NCBI GenBank assembly: GCA_023653785.1
Contig: JAMKCH010002968.1
Coordinates: forward strand, 27,888-91,887
Origin: Ophioderma brevispina
Lineage: Eukaryota; Echinodermata; Ophiuroidea; Amphilepidida; Ophiodermatidae
Reading direction: 5' to 3'
Length of the DNA: 64,000 nucleotides
Part shown: piece after piece, positions 22,180 through 33,699 of the stretch
Layout of the letters: every line of letters begins with the position of its first letter
Numbering within the stretch: position 1 is the stretch's first letter
The notes under the pieces: model-generated
The model's database searches: none
Seen by the model: only the letters and a program-made list of their open reading frames with translations
Told to the model about the DNA's origin: nothing
Position numbers and translations under genes: made by a program

Positions 22180-23095
22180 CCAATATCATTTTTATTCTAT
22201 CGTGTGGTCGAATGTGTTACTTATCGATATAGAGCGTCCGATAAAATAAACAGGGCGATTTCATAAAAACTTTGACCCAATATGCGTCTTTTTGCATCTA
22301 CATGTCCATTATATCTCAACATTGTGGTATCTCAAAAAACTGATTTTACGAGCTTTAATATACTGTCAAAGATATTCCATTGTCGTTAGGTTACAGGCCA
22401 ACCTACGTGTTTTCAATGAAGTGGTCGGGGGCCTTTTTTTGCGACGGATTAGATAGACAAAAGACAACAATCCTATCTTTATTGTCATTTTCATATTAAC
22501 TTTTGGTTGTTTTAATCACCAAAAATATTTATATTTCAATAATATTAGTTAAAAAAAGTCTAAAACTTTCCCCCCTCTGTCAAAAATGAACAACCGTACT
22601 AGCTCGTTTCGCTCGTAACCATTATACTCGCGCGCGGGTAAAAATGATGCACTGACTTCGTCTCATATTACAAGGCACAACCATAGATGAAGGGGTTTTC
22701 TTTACTAAACTCCGCCCCCTGATAAGAAGATTACTATGCATATCGAGAAATTAATAATTGGTTTTGATATAAATTTGCCTCGTATTAATAAGGTCCTGAT
22801 CTAATAAAATAATATATACAGCCTCAGGGCAAATAACCGTAACCGTCGATTTTCACGCAGTCGGCAAAACCACGTTATCGCATACCACCTGCATTTATCA
22901 AACATAATTTATTAAAGCCATACATTCATTCAAGGCACATTACAAAATTTAGCTTAAATAGAACTCTCCCTATGAACTTCATATGTGTAAACTATGCTGG
23001 TTCAGAGTTTGCGTGAAAATTCCCGGACAGTCATCCCATTCCTGTTAATTAATTTCGATACTACAAGTCGTCTATCCATTGTTGGTACTGTTCAG
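22180..23095. other. No supported gene between the two HYR remnants
   Basis: AT-rich, presumed intron of the third HYR copy. No splice-bordered exon or recognisable repeat was identified. Confidence 0.4.
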
Positions 23096-23104
23096 TGGCG
23101 GCGA

Positions 23105-23345
23105 ACACAACACCCCACCACCTGAGCTCACAATTGGCCCAAACGATATCACGCACCTTGCAGTCTCCAACGCACGAGAAAAGGTATTTTGGTTTCCGCC
23201 CAACTGCTCCAAGATATCGGGAAGTAAGGCTGCTATTTCAAGTCACCGCCCGTAGACAGCTTTGATGACGTCAGGCACGGCAAACATAATTCTTTCGAGG
23301 ATTTCCAGTGGAAACAAAGCCAATTCTCAAGTTTATCGTTATATT
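23105..23345 (+). pseudogene. Strongly decayed HYR-like exon remnant
   Basis: PPELTIGPNDITHLAVSNAR and VFWFPPNCSKISGS resemble the start and middle of a HYR module, with Cys-Pro replaced by Gly-Pro. A stop follows at SSHRP. A later frame restores SSGNKANSQVYRY, like the D-SGN...C end. It lies 0.95 kb after the 21.9 kb remnant, as expected for successive exons. Confidence 0.4.
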
Positions 23346-23494
23346 AGGTATGTTGCTGTATATTTGGGTTTGTTTGTTTGTTGTGTTTTTTTCTGGCTAT
23401 CCGAAATCACAGCCGCCCCCTCTATGTGTCCGAGAAAATGGTCATTTTAAAACTCATCCCGTACGTTACTTCGACCATAAATGGATTTAATTTA

Positions 23495-24055
23495 AAAAGC
23501 AATATTAGCACATTTTTTGTTTTTTTTTTTTAAATTTCCAAAATTTGATCTTTTGTGCACAGCTATGTTGGTAATGTCTAGAAACGCCCTCAATACCTCT
23601 GCGAACGAGGATGCTCAAAAGCGTATTTATCATAAAATTGTCGATTTTTTGTAATTAGAGTGGGATCCTAGTTGTACTTATACGGCAGAGCTGGAAATGC
23701 GAAGTTATTTCCTCCGAGGAAATAGTGCCACTCAAAAATGACCTATAACCTGACTTGCCTGAAACCAATAAAATAACTAAGAGATGAGCGTAGATACGTC
23801 CCTGTGCTATTCCCGGCTATTTCATATTGAAGGCCGTTTCCAGCAGCCGTTGAAATTATTATCGGATCCCGATAATTATTATTCTAGTTACAAAAGTCCA
23901 TCGTTTGCGACATAAACATTGTAGAGCTTAAAAAACCATTCCGTATAGTTTACTAGCCAGTTACCAATGCAACCGTGTAAAGTCCTCATTTTTTTTTTTG
24001 AAAAATTGCTCGACGTCGCACTTGTAAAAACAATTGCTAATATTGCTTTAAAGCT
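23495..24055 (+). mobile_element. TIR element family A, copy near HYR remnant
   Basis: The left end AAGCAATATTAGCACATTTT is mirrored by TTGCTAATATTGCTTTAAAG at the right end. The core contains GGCAGAGCTGGAAATGCG and CGTTTCCAGCAGCCGTTGAA. The poly-T and poly-A inserts next to the termini differ from other copies. Confidence 0.7.
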
Positions 24056-24248
24056 TAATGACTGAGCAAAATGTAACATGTGTATTTATATAACCCTATC
24101 GACTCATACCAATTTCAGCACAACATTTTTTTCATCTTAAATTTTAAAGTTTATTTGGGCCAGAGAATTGAAATAAAACTTCGATAAAATTCTATTCTCA
24201 ATATTGTTTTATCACCTACGAAACACACTCTAAACCTTCAAATGTAGG

Positions 24249-24414
24249 GGAGTTTTCCATAGCCTGACTCATCTAGAAGAACAATTTTTTCTTGACCACT
24301 TATGAATTCGGAAACCTAACGGAATAAACCTGTGCTTTATTACTTGAGGTTTCCGAATTCATAAGTGTTTCAGGAAAAAAGAAAGTGTTCAGATGGTCGG
24401 TTTACGGAAACTCC
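24249..24414. mobile_element. MITE, about 166 bp, best copy
   Basis: The terminus GGAGTTTTCC pairs with GGAAACTCC at the other end. The inner arms CACTTATGAATTCGGAAACC and GGTTTCCGAATTCATAAGTG are exact reverse complements around a loop of about 31 bases. Related copies lie at 2785-2882 and 41850-41996, with a possible partial copy near 37120-37150. Confidence 0.8.
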
Positions 24415-24419
24415 TAAAT

Positions 24420-25900
24420 GTGGTAGCTAGCATTTTGGTCCAAACGCAACTTTGCATAAAAACAACTCGTTCTTGAGTTGAAAAAGTACTTCCGATCTCA
24501 CCTTTTCTGTTCTGTTATTGCCTGTTACTATTTCTATTTTTTTTCTCTTCTTAGTTGATCAAGGTACGCACAGAGATCCTGAGATGCCCGCATGAATTTC
24601 AAACAGACTGTTTACTTAAAACCAGGCCAATTTAAGACGTTGGTTTGGTGGCTAGAGCCAACGGCACCGGGATGAATCTTGAAACGTCCCATGGTGACGG
24701 TACTAGGGCCCCGGGAGTGATTTTTGGAGTGGGTAGTGAGAACGTTACGTATTAATTTTGCGGACAATTTCGGAATACAGCGAAATGTCAATTTCCAGTG
24801 ATAGTTGAAGCCGTAAGTATCTAGATAATTAACCCCCCTGGATTAAATAAGCAATGGTTATGAACTAAAAGAGTACAATCAACCGTGTTTTTGGATTTAA
24901 TTCAAATGTCGGTTGATTCAAGCGCTTTCGTTTAAAACAAATCTCTAAATTTGAAGTGTATTTCAAATAGGCGTAAGGCTTAATTAAACTTTGGTAGCCA
25001 CGGAGTTAGAGAAGTCTTGGCACCCATTCCAAGAAATGGGTTTCGGCAGAAATAGTTACACGCCGGTGTGAAAGGTACAAAATAAACTAACGAGTGGAAA
25101 TCAATCATTTTTACAAATAAACAATTGTACAAAATTGATCCAAAAACGTGAGGCCCATTCTTATGAATGCAGATAGGTAAATATATGTTGTTTTGGACCA
25201 AATACGTGTATTTCATTAAAATATTTCATAGATATTACACTGCTGCCTCTCCAGGTGAAAAAAGGTTACATATATAAAAATGATAAGTTACAAAAACTTG
25301 ACCGCCATAGTTTTATGTCTATTCCTTCGGATGTCTAATTATGTATCACCGTGTCGGTGGTTTATTTTGTTTTTTGTTTGCCAATTTACGGTTGTACATG
25401 TTTGTCTCCAGAATCACTAAATTAGTCCGCTGATATTCCCCTTGGCCACCTTAGTGTTGCGAAAGCATGCTTTGAGAAGCAAATAAAATATAAAAAACAG
25501 AACTATTAATAACTTAAATCACTGCTTACATTTACAAAACAACAAAAAAATCCACAGTTGTTTGCAAAACTTTCAAAATAATCCCGCGTAGACTCCAGGA
25601 GTTGCCACAAAAGAAATCAACGAAGTCGCATGTGTTATCTCATCGAAATACTGAGGCGTAATCTGTCTTTATGATGGATCAATTGTAAGGCACCCTCCAT
25701 TACAAATAACAAGTGTAAAATTCAAGGCAAAGGTGAACTACCTCTTTAATATGTAAACGTTTTTAAGGGGTAAGTATACCAAGAAAATATTCGGTTATAT
25801 AATACGTTCGAATCACGTAACCAACATAATAATAATAATAATGATGATGAACGAGGTTGAATTGGTACAACAGTGATAAAAAAAATCATCTACATGAGCC
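24420..25900. other. No supported gene
   Basis: AT-rich sequence with a short AAT/ATG microsatellite near 25829-25850. The 78-codon minus-strand frame at 24980-25216 has no recognisable domain. Confidence 0.45.
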
Positions 25901-26359
25901 TTTTGTGGTGCTATAGTATGGACCCTCTATATCAATGCAGGTACTTATTGGTCTCAAATTGTAGTTTCACATTTTAATAGGGGGCAAATTTCAGGTTTAC
26001 CCTGGGGTCAACTTTTAAAATACTCCAAACATATTAAAAAATGTTTGTTTGTACGACTTACGTAACGGCCCCTGGTTTTGGAGTTAAAAAAGGATAAAAA
26101 GGGTACAGAGGTTCACATTGTAAGTTGCGTTGACTATATTTTAAATACTTTGCAATTATTGTCTGACTCCCAAAAAGTAGAGTTTTTTATGTTACATGTT
26201 TACTTACCATTCCCGAAATAAAGGTTAAATTGGTTATGCGACATTGGATTTTTCCCTCACTGACCTAATTTTGGGTTGCATAACATGATACAATATGCAT
26301 GCAGGATGCCTACAAACTAACTACTCCTTATATTGACACATTAATCTAGATGGACAATT

Positions 26360-26460
26360 TGTTTCTTTTTAAAACAAAATTGAGCAACTTCTGATTTTGA
26401 CCTCTGTACAAATGAAATTGAACTTTTTACAATTTTAGCGTATGCTTACCATTACCCTAT
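26360..26460 (+). repeat. Dispersed repeat family C, short copy
   Basis: GAGCAACTTCTGATTTTGAC, then CTGTACAAATGAAATTGAAC, parallels 16615-16670 and 58485-58525. The flanks are more diverged. Confidence 0.45.
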
Positions 26461-26814
26461 AATCCAACACCAATGATCATAGATGGTACAAACTATACAT
26501 TTTTGGATCCTTCTACTAGACGGACAATGGCCTACATTTCAACATATTGGAGTTGTTTTTAAACATTTGACCCCTGTGTAACCTTAAAACATTGACCCGA
26601 ATTTGAAAAGTGACAACCACAGTGAAGCCACTACTATCTTGGCATGGATCTATTTACTACCAAATGTGTTCGCAACAGCTTAGATTAATTGTGGCATGAA
26701 CGATGATGTCTGACCCAGGTCTGCTCCTGCTCTATACCAACACCCCGATCCGAAGGGGGTTACCATCCCTGTGATTTACCTAATTTAACATTGGTATCAA
26801 AAAAGTACAACTAC

Positions 26815-26912
26815 TGGATATGTGGAAAATTGATATTTTGCAATTTTAAACCGACGTCAAAAAGAATCTATAGCAAAACGCAATATAGTATTAAATAATT
26901 AAGTAATTTCCA

Positions 26913-26952
<40 letters not shown>

Positions 26953-27065
26953 CGCATGAAAATTGATATTACTCACTTTTTGTGAAAACTTCGATTTTCT
27001 TCCCTATTCTTGGCTCTGTTTGTATTAATGGAATTGACAGTTTTGCTGATATTCGAACTTTATTA
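26815..27065 (+). repeat. Dispersed repeat family B, copy 1, with T13A27 tract
   Basis: GTGGAAAATTGATATTTTGC, CGCATGAAAATTGATATT and GAATTGACAGTTTTGCTGAT are shared with 35835-36200 and 59940-60300. The internal tract is about 13 T followed by about 27 A (26913-26952). The other copies carry a shorter A run or none at that place. Confidence 0.7.
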
Positions 27066-27069
27066 CGTT

Positions 27070-28120
27070 TTCTCGAACCCCTGTTTTTCCATATTTGGAA
27101 TGCTTACCAATGTATTTAGATAACCCTGAAGTGCATCGCCAAATACGTCCGGCCGTCTTTAAGTAATAATATGATGATTTAGCAGTTCGTCCGGCACGAC
27201 AAAGAGGTCCAAGCATGGTTTTCTATGGGGACGATTACGGTAAGCGGCAAGTTCAAAACAGTTTGCGGTTTTTCCTTTTGCACCTGTTTGTCCAAAAAAA
27301 CCTCCGAAACGTTCTCCTCTGTTAGGTGGTCTACAACCGATCGTGCAAAATGAGAGTAAATTCTATCCAAAAAATAAAAAATCTCCTCCGGTTCCCTTTT
27401 GGCGTAACGGAAGAGACAGGCAAATGAAAATTTTGGAGATCGGTATTTTGTTACAGTCAAGTGTCACAATTGATACCCAAACAGCGGACATAATGAACTT
27501 AACTTCAAATCCTACGGCAGTACATGTCATACCAGGGGATTGGCGGCAGGTTCAACAACGCATATTAGCAAGGCAAAACATTTTACACTATTAATAATAT
27601 CGGTAAAAAATAAAAACCCCACTTTTTTATTTTTTTTATTTTTTTTATTTTTTTTATTGATTTTCCTGAATTTTGATACTCTCGGGGGGGGGGGCTGTCA
27701 TCCTGCCTGCCCTCCTCCTATGCCATGGCCTGTCCTGTACTGCGCCGCCTCTGGCCATAATACCGCACTACTAACAACCACATAAGCCCACATATATTGA
27801 CCAAACAATGGTTCCCCATCGGGGAGGAGGCCGGGGGTCTTGGCATCGCGTTTTATGTGGTGCCCTTTATTGGTCCTTTATTGGCTCTCTCAAAGCAAGA
27901 CTGGTATTTTCCGTTGGTAATCTTGGCTCCGGTATTCGGGCTATTGCATATTGCCGCCAAAATGGTGTTCATTGGCAAGCTTTGACATCGGCTTCTATCG
28001 GCAACCCTTAACTGTCCCATCATTGGTGAAGAATATTGACCTAAGTCAAGCAGCCAATATGAGCCACTTATTGTGATAACATTGGGCGTACATTTTGACC
28101 TAAAACAGCAATTGCTTAAA
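27070..28120. other. No supported gene; low-complexity tracts
   Basis: It contains a T-rich (TTTTTTTA)n tract at 27625-27658 and a G-run near 27685. A 62-codon hydrophobic frame at 27797-27985 resembles drifted TTGG-rich repeats rather than a known protein. Confidence 0.4.
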
Positions 28121-28129
28121 AATAGCAGG

Positions 28130-29780
28130 GCGAGAACTCAGTTCAATACATAAGGAATACACTAATATGTCTCAACAATGGGTTTTTAAACAGGGCACAT
28201 TATTTCAATGACTTTTTTGATGAGCGCCTGGCTGCAGGCTGCCATCTCATATCGCTTCCTATCAGATTCTGTTTTTCTAACGTGTTAATAATTGTATTTG
28301 GATGTCGAACTAGGTGTAGGTTCAACCTGATACCAAAGAAAATTTACTTACTTACAACCTGGACATGTTTTGTGACAGAGTGTATCTAAGTTTTTGGTGT
28401 GTTTTCAGGTAATTTTCATCATTGAATTTTGGCCTCACCATAACTACAGACTGCAATTCAGAATTCATCAGACCTACATCTTGTTCGGTAAGCTTGGATG
28501 TACAATCAAATAGTGGTGGTGAATGGAAGACATACTAGCTTATTGGATTGTCATCATGAATTTGCTACTCAAGTTTTCTCCATCTTGGTTCCCTTGGCCT
28601 AGCCTATGCTTGGCTGCAATATGGGACTGCTACGGTGGTGGACATAGGCAGAAACTGTATGACTGAATATCTTGAGATGTACAAATGTAGAACCCATCGA
28701 AATATGTAAAATCAGACTTGTACTACCCAAACCTTCGCTTCTGCAGTTTTAAACTACCTGCATTTTATAATAGCGGGGGGATGTGATAATCAAACCCCAA
28801 ATCCCTGGACCACACTTACCAAGGAACATTGTATTAACTACCACCTCCTTATCGTTATCTCCCGACTTTCCCCCCCGCGAAAGCACTTTATGATCTTAAC
28901 AACTGTTGCCACGTCCACCCAACTTGATTCTCCCATCTGGTCGAAATATTGTTGAAATTGAACCTGCAAACCAATCACTCATAGAGGTACTCGAGCTGGC
29001 TTACTTAGAAGGCGTAGGTCTATAGTACCTCGGTCTTGGTGTGCTTCCTCGTCATGTGACGGTTGCCTCGCCTGATCCTTCTAAATTTAGTACCCCCCTC
29101 GGAGACGTCAGTTGAAGATCTTGCATGGAATGCCCGGTCACTTGTAACAATACGGGTCTGCTTCTGGTCGACCTCATTCTTGAATAACTTTGATATATGT
29201 ATGTCCAGAGACACGGCTCTATGAGGGAAAGTACGGGGCGGTAATTTGGGTGAAGCACCCCAGGATATGTGTTTGAACTTTCCCAGGGGAACACGTGGGG
29301 GTGGAATAGCTTGTCGTGTACAATAACCTTAAGCTCAAACACAAAACTTTAAGAAAATGATTCCTTTGAACATGCTGTCATCATGTATCAGCCTCCATCC
29401 CATGCGCCACATCATTGTCGTTTTACCGACCAACCCATCCGGTGAAAAACCAGTGCTTTATGACTGATTTGAGCGTGTCTAGGGCTGTTGATCCTGCTGA
29501 AGTGGAAGAAATTTGCTGCTTGGGGCCTTCATCTTCATATGCAAATCATCCTTCTAACATGAATTCAACTATTCACTGAACTCCTGATAATCCCTGAATA
29601 TCACTGCCTGTTATGTTCCACCCAACGCATAAACTTGGACACCTCTTATGGTCTGATGTATCTGGTTGGAGAATGGGATGTGAATCCTATTTTTTTACTC
29701 AGATCATCTAGTAGTTAGTAGTGTGCTTGATGTAGTAACTGGGGGGGGGGGCATCCATAACATTTAGGATTTTCGAAACT
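28130..29780 (+). mobile_element. CR1/L2-like LINE fragment 1 (endonuclease region, frame-broken)
   Basis: It aligns over about 1.2 kb with 29785-30970. Shifted frames show HRGTRAG-like sequence near 28980 and a GGG/VVY endonuclease-type segment near 29280. Past the duplicated part, at 29430-29700, the frame fragments resemble the second half of an APE-type endonuclease, with an LLLGxF..H-like stretch. The frame is interrupted many times, so it is inactive as read. Naming rests on shared signatures and not on a database match. Confidence 0.6.
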
Positions 29781-29784
29781 TACT

Positions 29785-31370
29785 TCAAGAAACATATAGG
29801 AATACACCTATAGGTCTCAACAAATGGGTATTGTAGCACATTATTTCAATGATTTATTGATGAGCGCCTGGCTGCAGGCTTGGCAATATCATATCTGCTC
29901 CACTTTTAAATATTTTTCTGTTTTTTTGAACTTGTTATAATCTGTATTTGGATTTCGAAAACTTGGTGTAGGTTACAACTGATACCTTTACTTACACCTG
30001 GACATGTTTTGTGGACAGATGTGTATATAGTTTTGGTGTATTTTCATCATTGGAATTTTGCCTCACCATTAACTACAGACTGCATTCAGAATTCAGCAGA
30101 CCTACATCGTGTGCTGTAAGCTGGATTGTATCATAAATCGGTTGGTGGTGAATGTAGACAATAATAGCTTATTGATTGTCATCATGAATGTGCTTATAAG
30201 GTTGTTGTCCTCTGGGTTCCATTGGCCTGCCTATGCTTGGCTGAATATGGGACTGCTACTGTGGGGACATAGGCAGAAAAGGTATGGACTTGAATATCTG
30301 AGAGGTACAAATGTAAGACCTCTGAAATATGGAAAATCAGAATAACTTGTTAATACCCAAATCTTCTGCAAGTTTTACCTACCCTGATTTGATAAGAGCG
30401 GGTTGATATCAACCCAAATCCTGACCCACTACAGAATGAACAGTGTATTAAACTACCTCTTATCGTTACTCCCCGAAGAGACTTATGATCTTAACACTGT
30501 TGCCACGTCCACCCCAACTTGGATTCTACACCTCTGGTTCGAAATGTTTGAACTTGGAACCTGCAACAAACCAATCACTCATAGAGGTACTCGAGCTGGC
30601 TTACGTAGAAAGCGTAGGTATATGATAACCTCTCTTGGTGCTCATCGTATGTGAAGGTGCCTCGCCTGATCCTTCGAAATTTAGTTACACCGAGACGTCA
30701 GTGAAGATCGGTGCATGAATGCACGGTCACTGTAACAAGATGATCTGCTCGCGACTCATTCTTGAAAATAAATTTGATTATTATGTATGCCAGAGACACG
30801 GCTCTATGAGGAAAGACAGCGGTAATTGGGACGCAACCCCCAGGATATGTGGTTTTGAAACTTTCCCAGGGGAACACGTGGGGGGTGGAATAGCTGTCGT
30901 GTACAATAACCTTAAGCTCACCACAAAACTTATATAAAACTGATTCCTTTGAACCATTGTGTCATACATGTATCACGCTCATCCCAGGCGCTCAAATACA
31001 TTGTCGGTACAGACCGACCCATACGGTGAAAACACCAGTTGATTGGGCATGGGATACGGAATGGGCATTCAGTGTTGGGATTTTGGGAATCTGGTTACTG
31101 CTATAACGACATTGTCAAATCTGTTCTGGATGCTCATGCCCCAGCTAAGATCAGGCAGGTCTGTAAGGCATTAGACCTAAATGGTACCATGAAACGTGTT
31201 GACGCACGTCGTCTTCGGCGACGAAATGAGAGGCGTGGAGGAAATATAGATCTGACGACTAATTACCAGAACTACCTTCGAGCGAAACGAGCTGTAGTTG
31301 ATGCAATAAACTTCTGGAAATCCAGGTATTATGCGGCAAATTGACAACTGCTGTAATGCTAAGGACAGTA
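29785..31370 (+). mobile_element. CR1/L2-like LINE fragment 2 (endonuclease plus linker)
   Basis: It contains THRGTRAGLRRKRR near 30570-30630 and then CGFETFPGEHVGGGIAVVYN near 30840-30910, an APE-type endonuclease segment. From 31090 it continues with SVLDAHAPAKIRQV and NYQNYLRAKRAVVDAINFWK, typical of the linker between endonuclease and reverse transcriptase in CR1/L2/Jockey elements. About 400 bases of endonuclease C-terminus present in fragment 1 are missing here. The element resumes at about 31975. Confidence 0.7.
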
Positions 31371-31389
31371 TAGGACAGAATGAATACTA

Positions 31390-31970
31390 ATGTTACAACA
31401 TCGATCCGTTCGTAGTGTAGCAGGCAACAAGAGCGTAGTGCCAAGTTATCTAATGTGGAGCACCCTATGTCTGAACAGATACCTGATGCCAACCCGCTCC
31501 CTCAAATCCAGAGAGAGATTCCTAAGCAAAGGCAACCTTTGAAACATTCTCAAGGAGGTCAAGGAGTCGCCTTGTGGAAAGAAAGACTTGCCACAACAAG
31601 TAACATCTATCGGTATTTAACCTGGTGAGAATCTTCCACGAGTGGAGCTGACCTCATGGGCTGAAAATGGCGATGATTCAATAGATTGAGAACCAGAACT
31701 GGCCGATTAAGTTTCCTTGCAGAAGTGGGGCTATTTGGAAGCAGATAGATCACTACCCTGGTTTGTGAAACAGCACACAGACAGGAACACCTCTGGTCTG
31801 CCCAAGTGCTGGAGCAAACAATGCACCAAAAAGGACTTGCGGAATTCAGTTGAAGCAGCCAGACGTTGTTACCATCTCTGGCTGGATCCGATTTGAGAAC
31901 CACAGTGTTTGTGGACACGATAGAAGACCTGACCTGATTAGAGTCAAACACGGTGATCTGCTATACTTTG
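31390..31970 (+). mobile_element. LINE-B tail, copy 2, nested in the CR1/L2-like LINE
   Basis: It shares GGTCAAGGAGTCGCCTTGTG, GAAAGAAAGACTTGCC and GTTTCCTTGCAGAAGTGGG with 4168-4390, and continues to GAACCACAGTGTTTGTGGAC as in 62745-63240. The sense frame fragments resemble the C-terminal end of a LINE protein, with a C..KDL..EAARRC-like stretch. It interrupts the linker of the surrounding LINE. Confidence 0.65.
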
Positions 31971-31974
31971 GTGA

Positions 31975-32400
31975 TATTTCTTGGCAAGGTTCATAAAATC
32001 AGGCTTTACTAAAGCTAAAGCTTCCGTAAACAGTACCTGAATTGTAAAATCACCATTCTGATATTGTGTTGTAGATTAATATTCCAACCTGTTACTGAAG
32101 ATGTTTGATGATGTTATTATGAAGTGTCCTTCAAAGAAGGTGTTCTTAGATCACTGCCACATGGCTGGGTAAAGGCAACATCTCTCTGTTTTGATGCCAA
32201 TTTTAACTAAAATTGTCAACCACCTCTCTTGAGTGGTACCTTCAAACAGGTGCGCGCAAGCATCTTAAGCCTATTCTGAAGAAAGCTTCCTAGCAAAATA
32301 TTTGGGCAAATTATCGTCCTGTCTCAAATTTACCTTTGTTGGAAGTTAAATTGAAAAAAAATTGTGTCTGCTCAAGTTGAGGTTCATCGTGCCAAAAAAC
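31975..32400 (+). mobile_element. CR1/L2-like LINE, linker end and start of reverse transcriptase
   Basis: Frame fragments include a KVHKIRL-like linker, PVTEDV, IMKCPSKKCSLDPLPTWLVK, LLSGTFKQV, and ANYRPVSNLPLLE. These are the known N-terminal reverse-transcriptase signatures (KSCSLDP, NYRPVSNLP) of this LINE group. The fragment ends before the catalytic YADD box, so the element is truncated and also frame-broken. Confidence 0.75.
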
Positions 32401-32554
32401 AAGCGGGCGATCGTGCCTTTTCGTGGCAGGTACTCAACTGGAATGATTGACGAGTAGTGTCCGTACCACTTTGTCATCTTGACAGGTTAAAACAATGTAA
32501 ATCTCATCACTTTTTCCTTAGCGCCTTGTGACATGGTTAAAGGCGCTATTAAAG

Positions 32555-33266
32555 TATATTATTTATTATTATTATTATTAGTAGTATTCTTTTATCTTAT
32601 TTTATATTTATATTATTATTAGTTTATTATTATCTCTTCTTTTCTTTTTTCTTCTTATTTTATTATATTAAATTAATAAAAACAGTTGAATGATTAAGTA
32701 ATAGCATACATAAACTCGAAAACCACTAATGACTTAAACTAAACCTAAAAAAATGAGCTGATTAATAAATATTCAAATTAGGTTAATAGTAAGGTTTTGA
32801 TTAATTAATTGTCATCAAATTTGTATTCTATTCTTTTAAATGCAATACCCTCTTCCTTGTCTTCAATTCATCTATCCATGACTGGCACCAACGGACCTCA
32901 TGCTCCCTGCCTCTGATCTTGTCAAACAATTTGACAATGTTCTCGTATTGTCTTTCCCTAGTGTTGGTCTTGTCCGGTCCCGTCCTGTCCTCCTGTCCAG
33001 TCCTATCCAATAATTTCAATTTTAACTATTATTTATGTCTGTGGGTCATGCTCAAAGTCCTCCGGACTTATTATGGCCTCTCTTGCATTTGAGTTCATCC
33101 ATTACATAACTATGTACATTTTATTCATCAAGATGTAATTATTTATTCTTAAATATGTTAAAATAAGTATATTATATTATATATATTATATGATGTACTG
33201 ACTGAATGAAAAATGCTAATAAACTTATCTGAAATATCTGATTATTATTATATTATTATTATTATG

Positions 33267-33299
<33 letters not shown>

Positions 33300-33330
33300 A
33301 TATAATAAGAATACGAAAAATAAAAAATTA
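32555..33330. repeat. AT-rich stretch with (ATT)n microsatellites
   Basis: (TTA)n/(ATT)n runs lie at 32560-32640 and 33240-33300, separated by AT-rich unique sequence. No gene was seen. Confidence 0.85.
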
Positions 33331-33439
33331 ATTTAAATATGTGAGTAGCTCGAAATGATCTAATTAATTATTTAAAAATAGCAACTGAAAAAAAAATGGC
33401 ATTAAAAAATTGGTGTGAAAAAAAATAGGGCCATCATGG

Positions 33440-33690
33440 CACAACACCGGTTACAACATTGGTTACAATCATTGGCCAGTATTGGTCCAATGTAGAGAAC
33501 AAAATAAACAGGGCCACCTTGGGCCCAACATTGATCCAATATATAACCCAATATAGAATACAATATTGCCAAATTGTTTAGTCTTGGGCCAATGAGCAAA
33601 ATAATATTATCCAATATTGTAAACCAATATAGGGCAATTAAATAATAAATATATTGGTCTAGTATTGGACCACCATTGCAGTGCTATCTG
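33440..33690. repeat. Cluster of CCAATATTGG-like palindromic motifs
   Basis: TTGGCCAGTATTGGTCCAAT, CCAATATA, CCAATATAG, CAATATTG, CCAATATTG, ATATTGG and AGTATTGGACC recur every 15-35 bases on either strand. The cluster looks like a drifted short-unit array. Confidence 0.55.
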
Positions 33691-33699
33691 GAATGTTCA

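Noticed and set aside
27797..27985. Small membrane protein of 62 codons
   Set aside because: The hydrophobicity comes from TTGG-rich low-complexity DNA. No start context or conservation can be seen.
30240..30300. 2A-like GDI motif at the start of the CR1/L2-like LINE
   Set aside because: A GGGGACATA run resembles the GDI part, but the NPGP residues that define the motif are not present.
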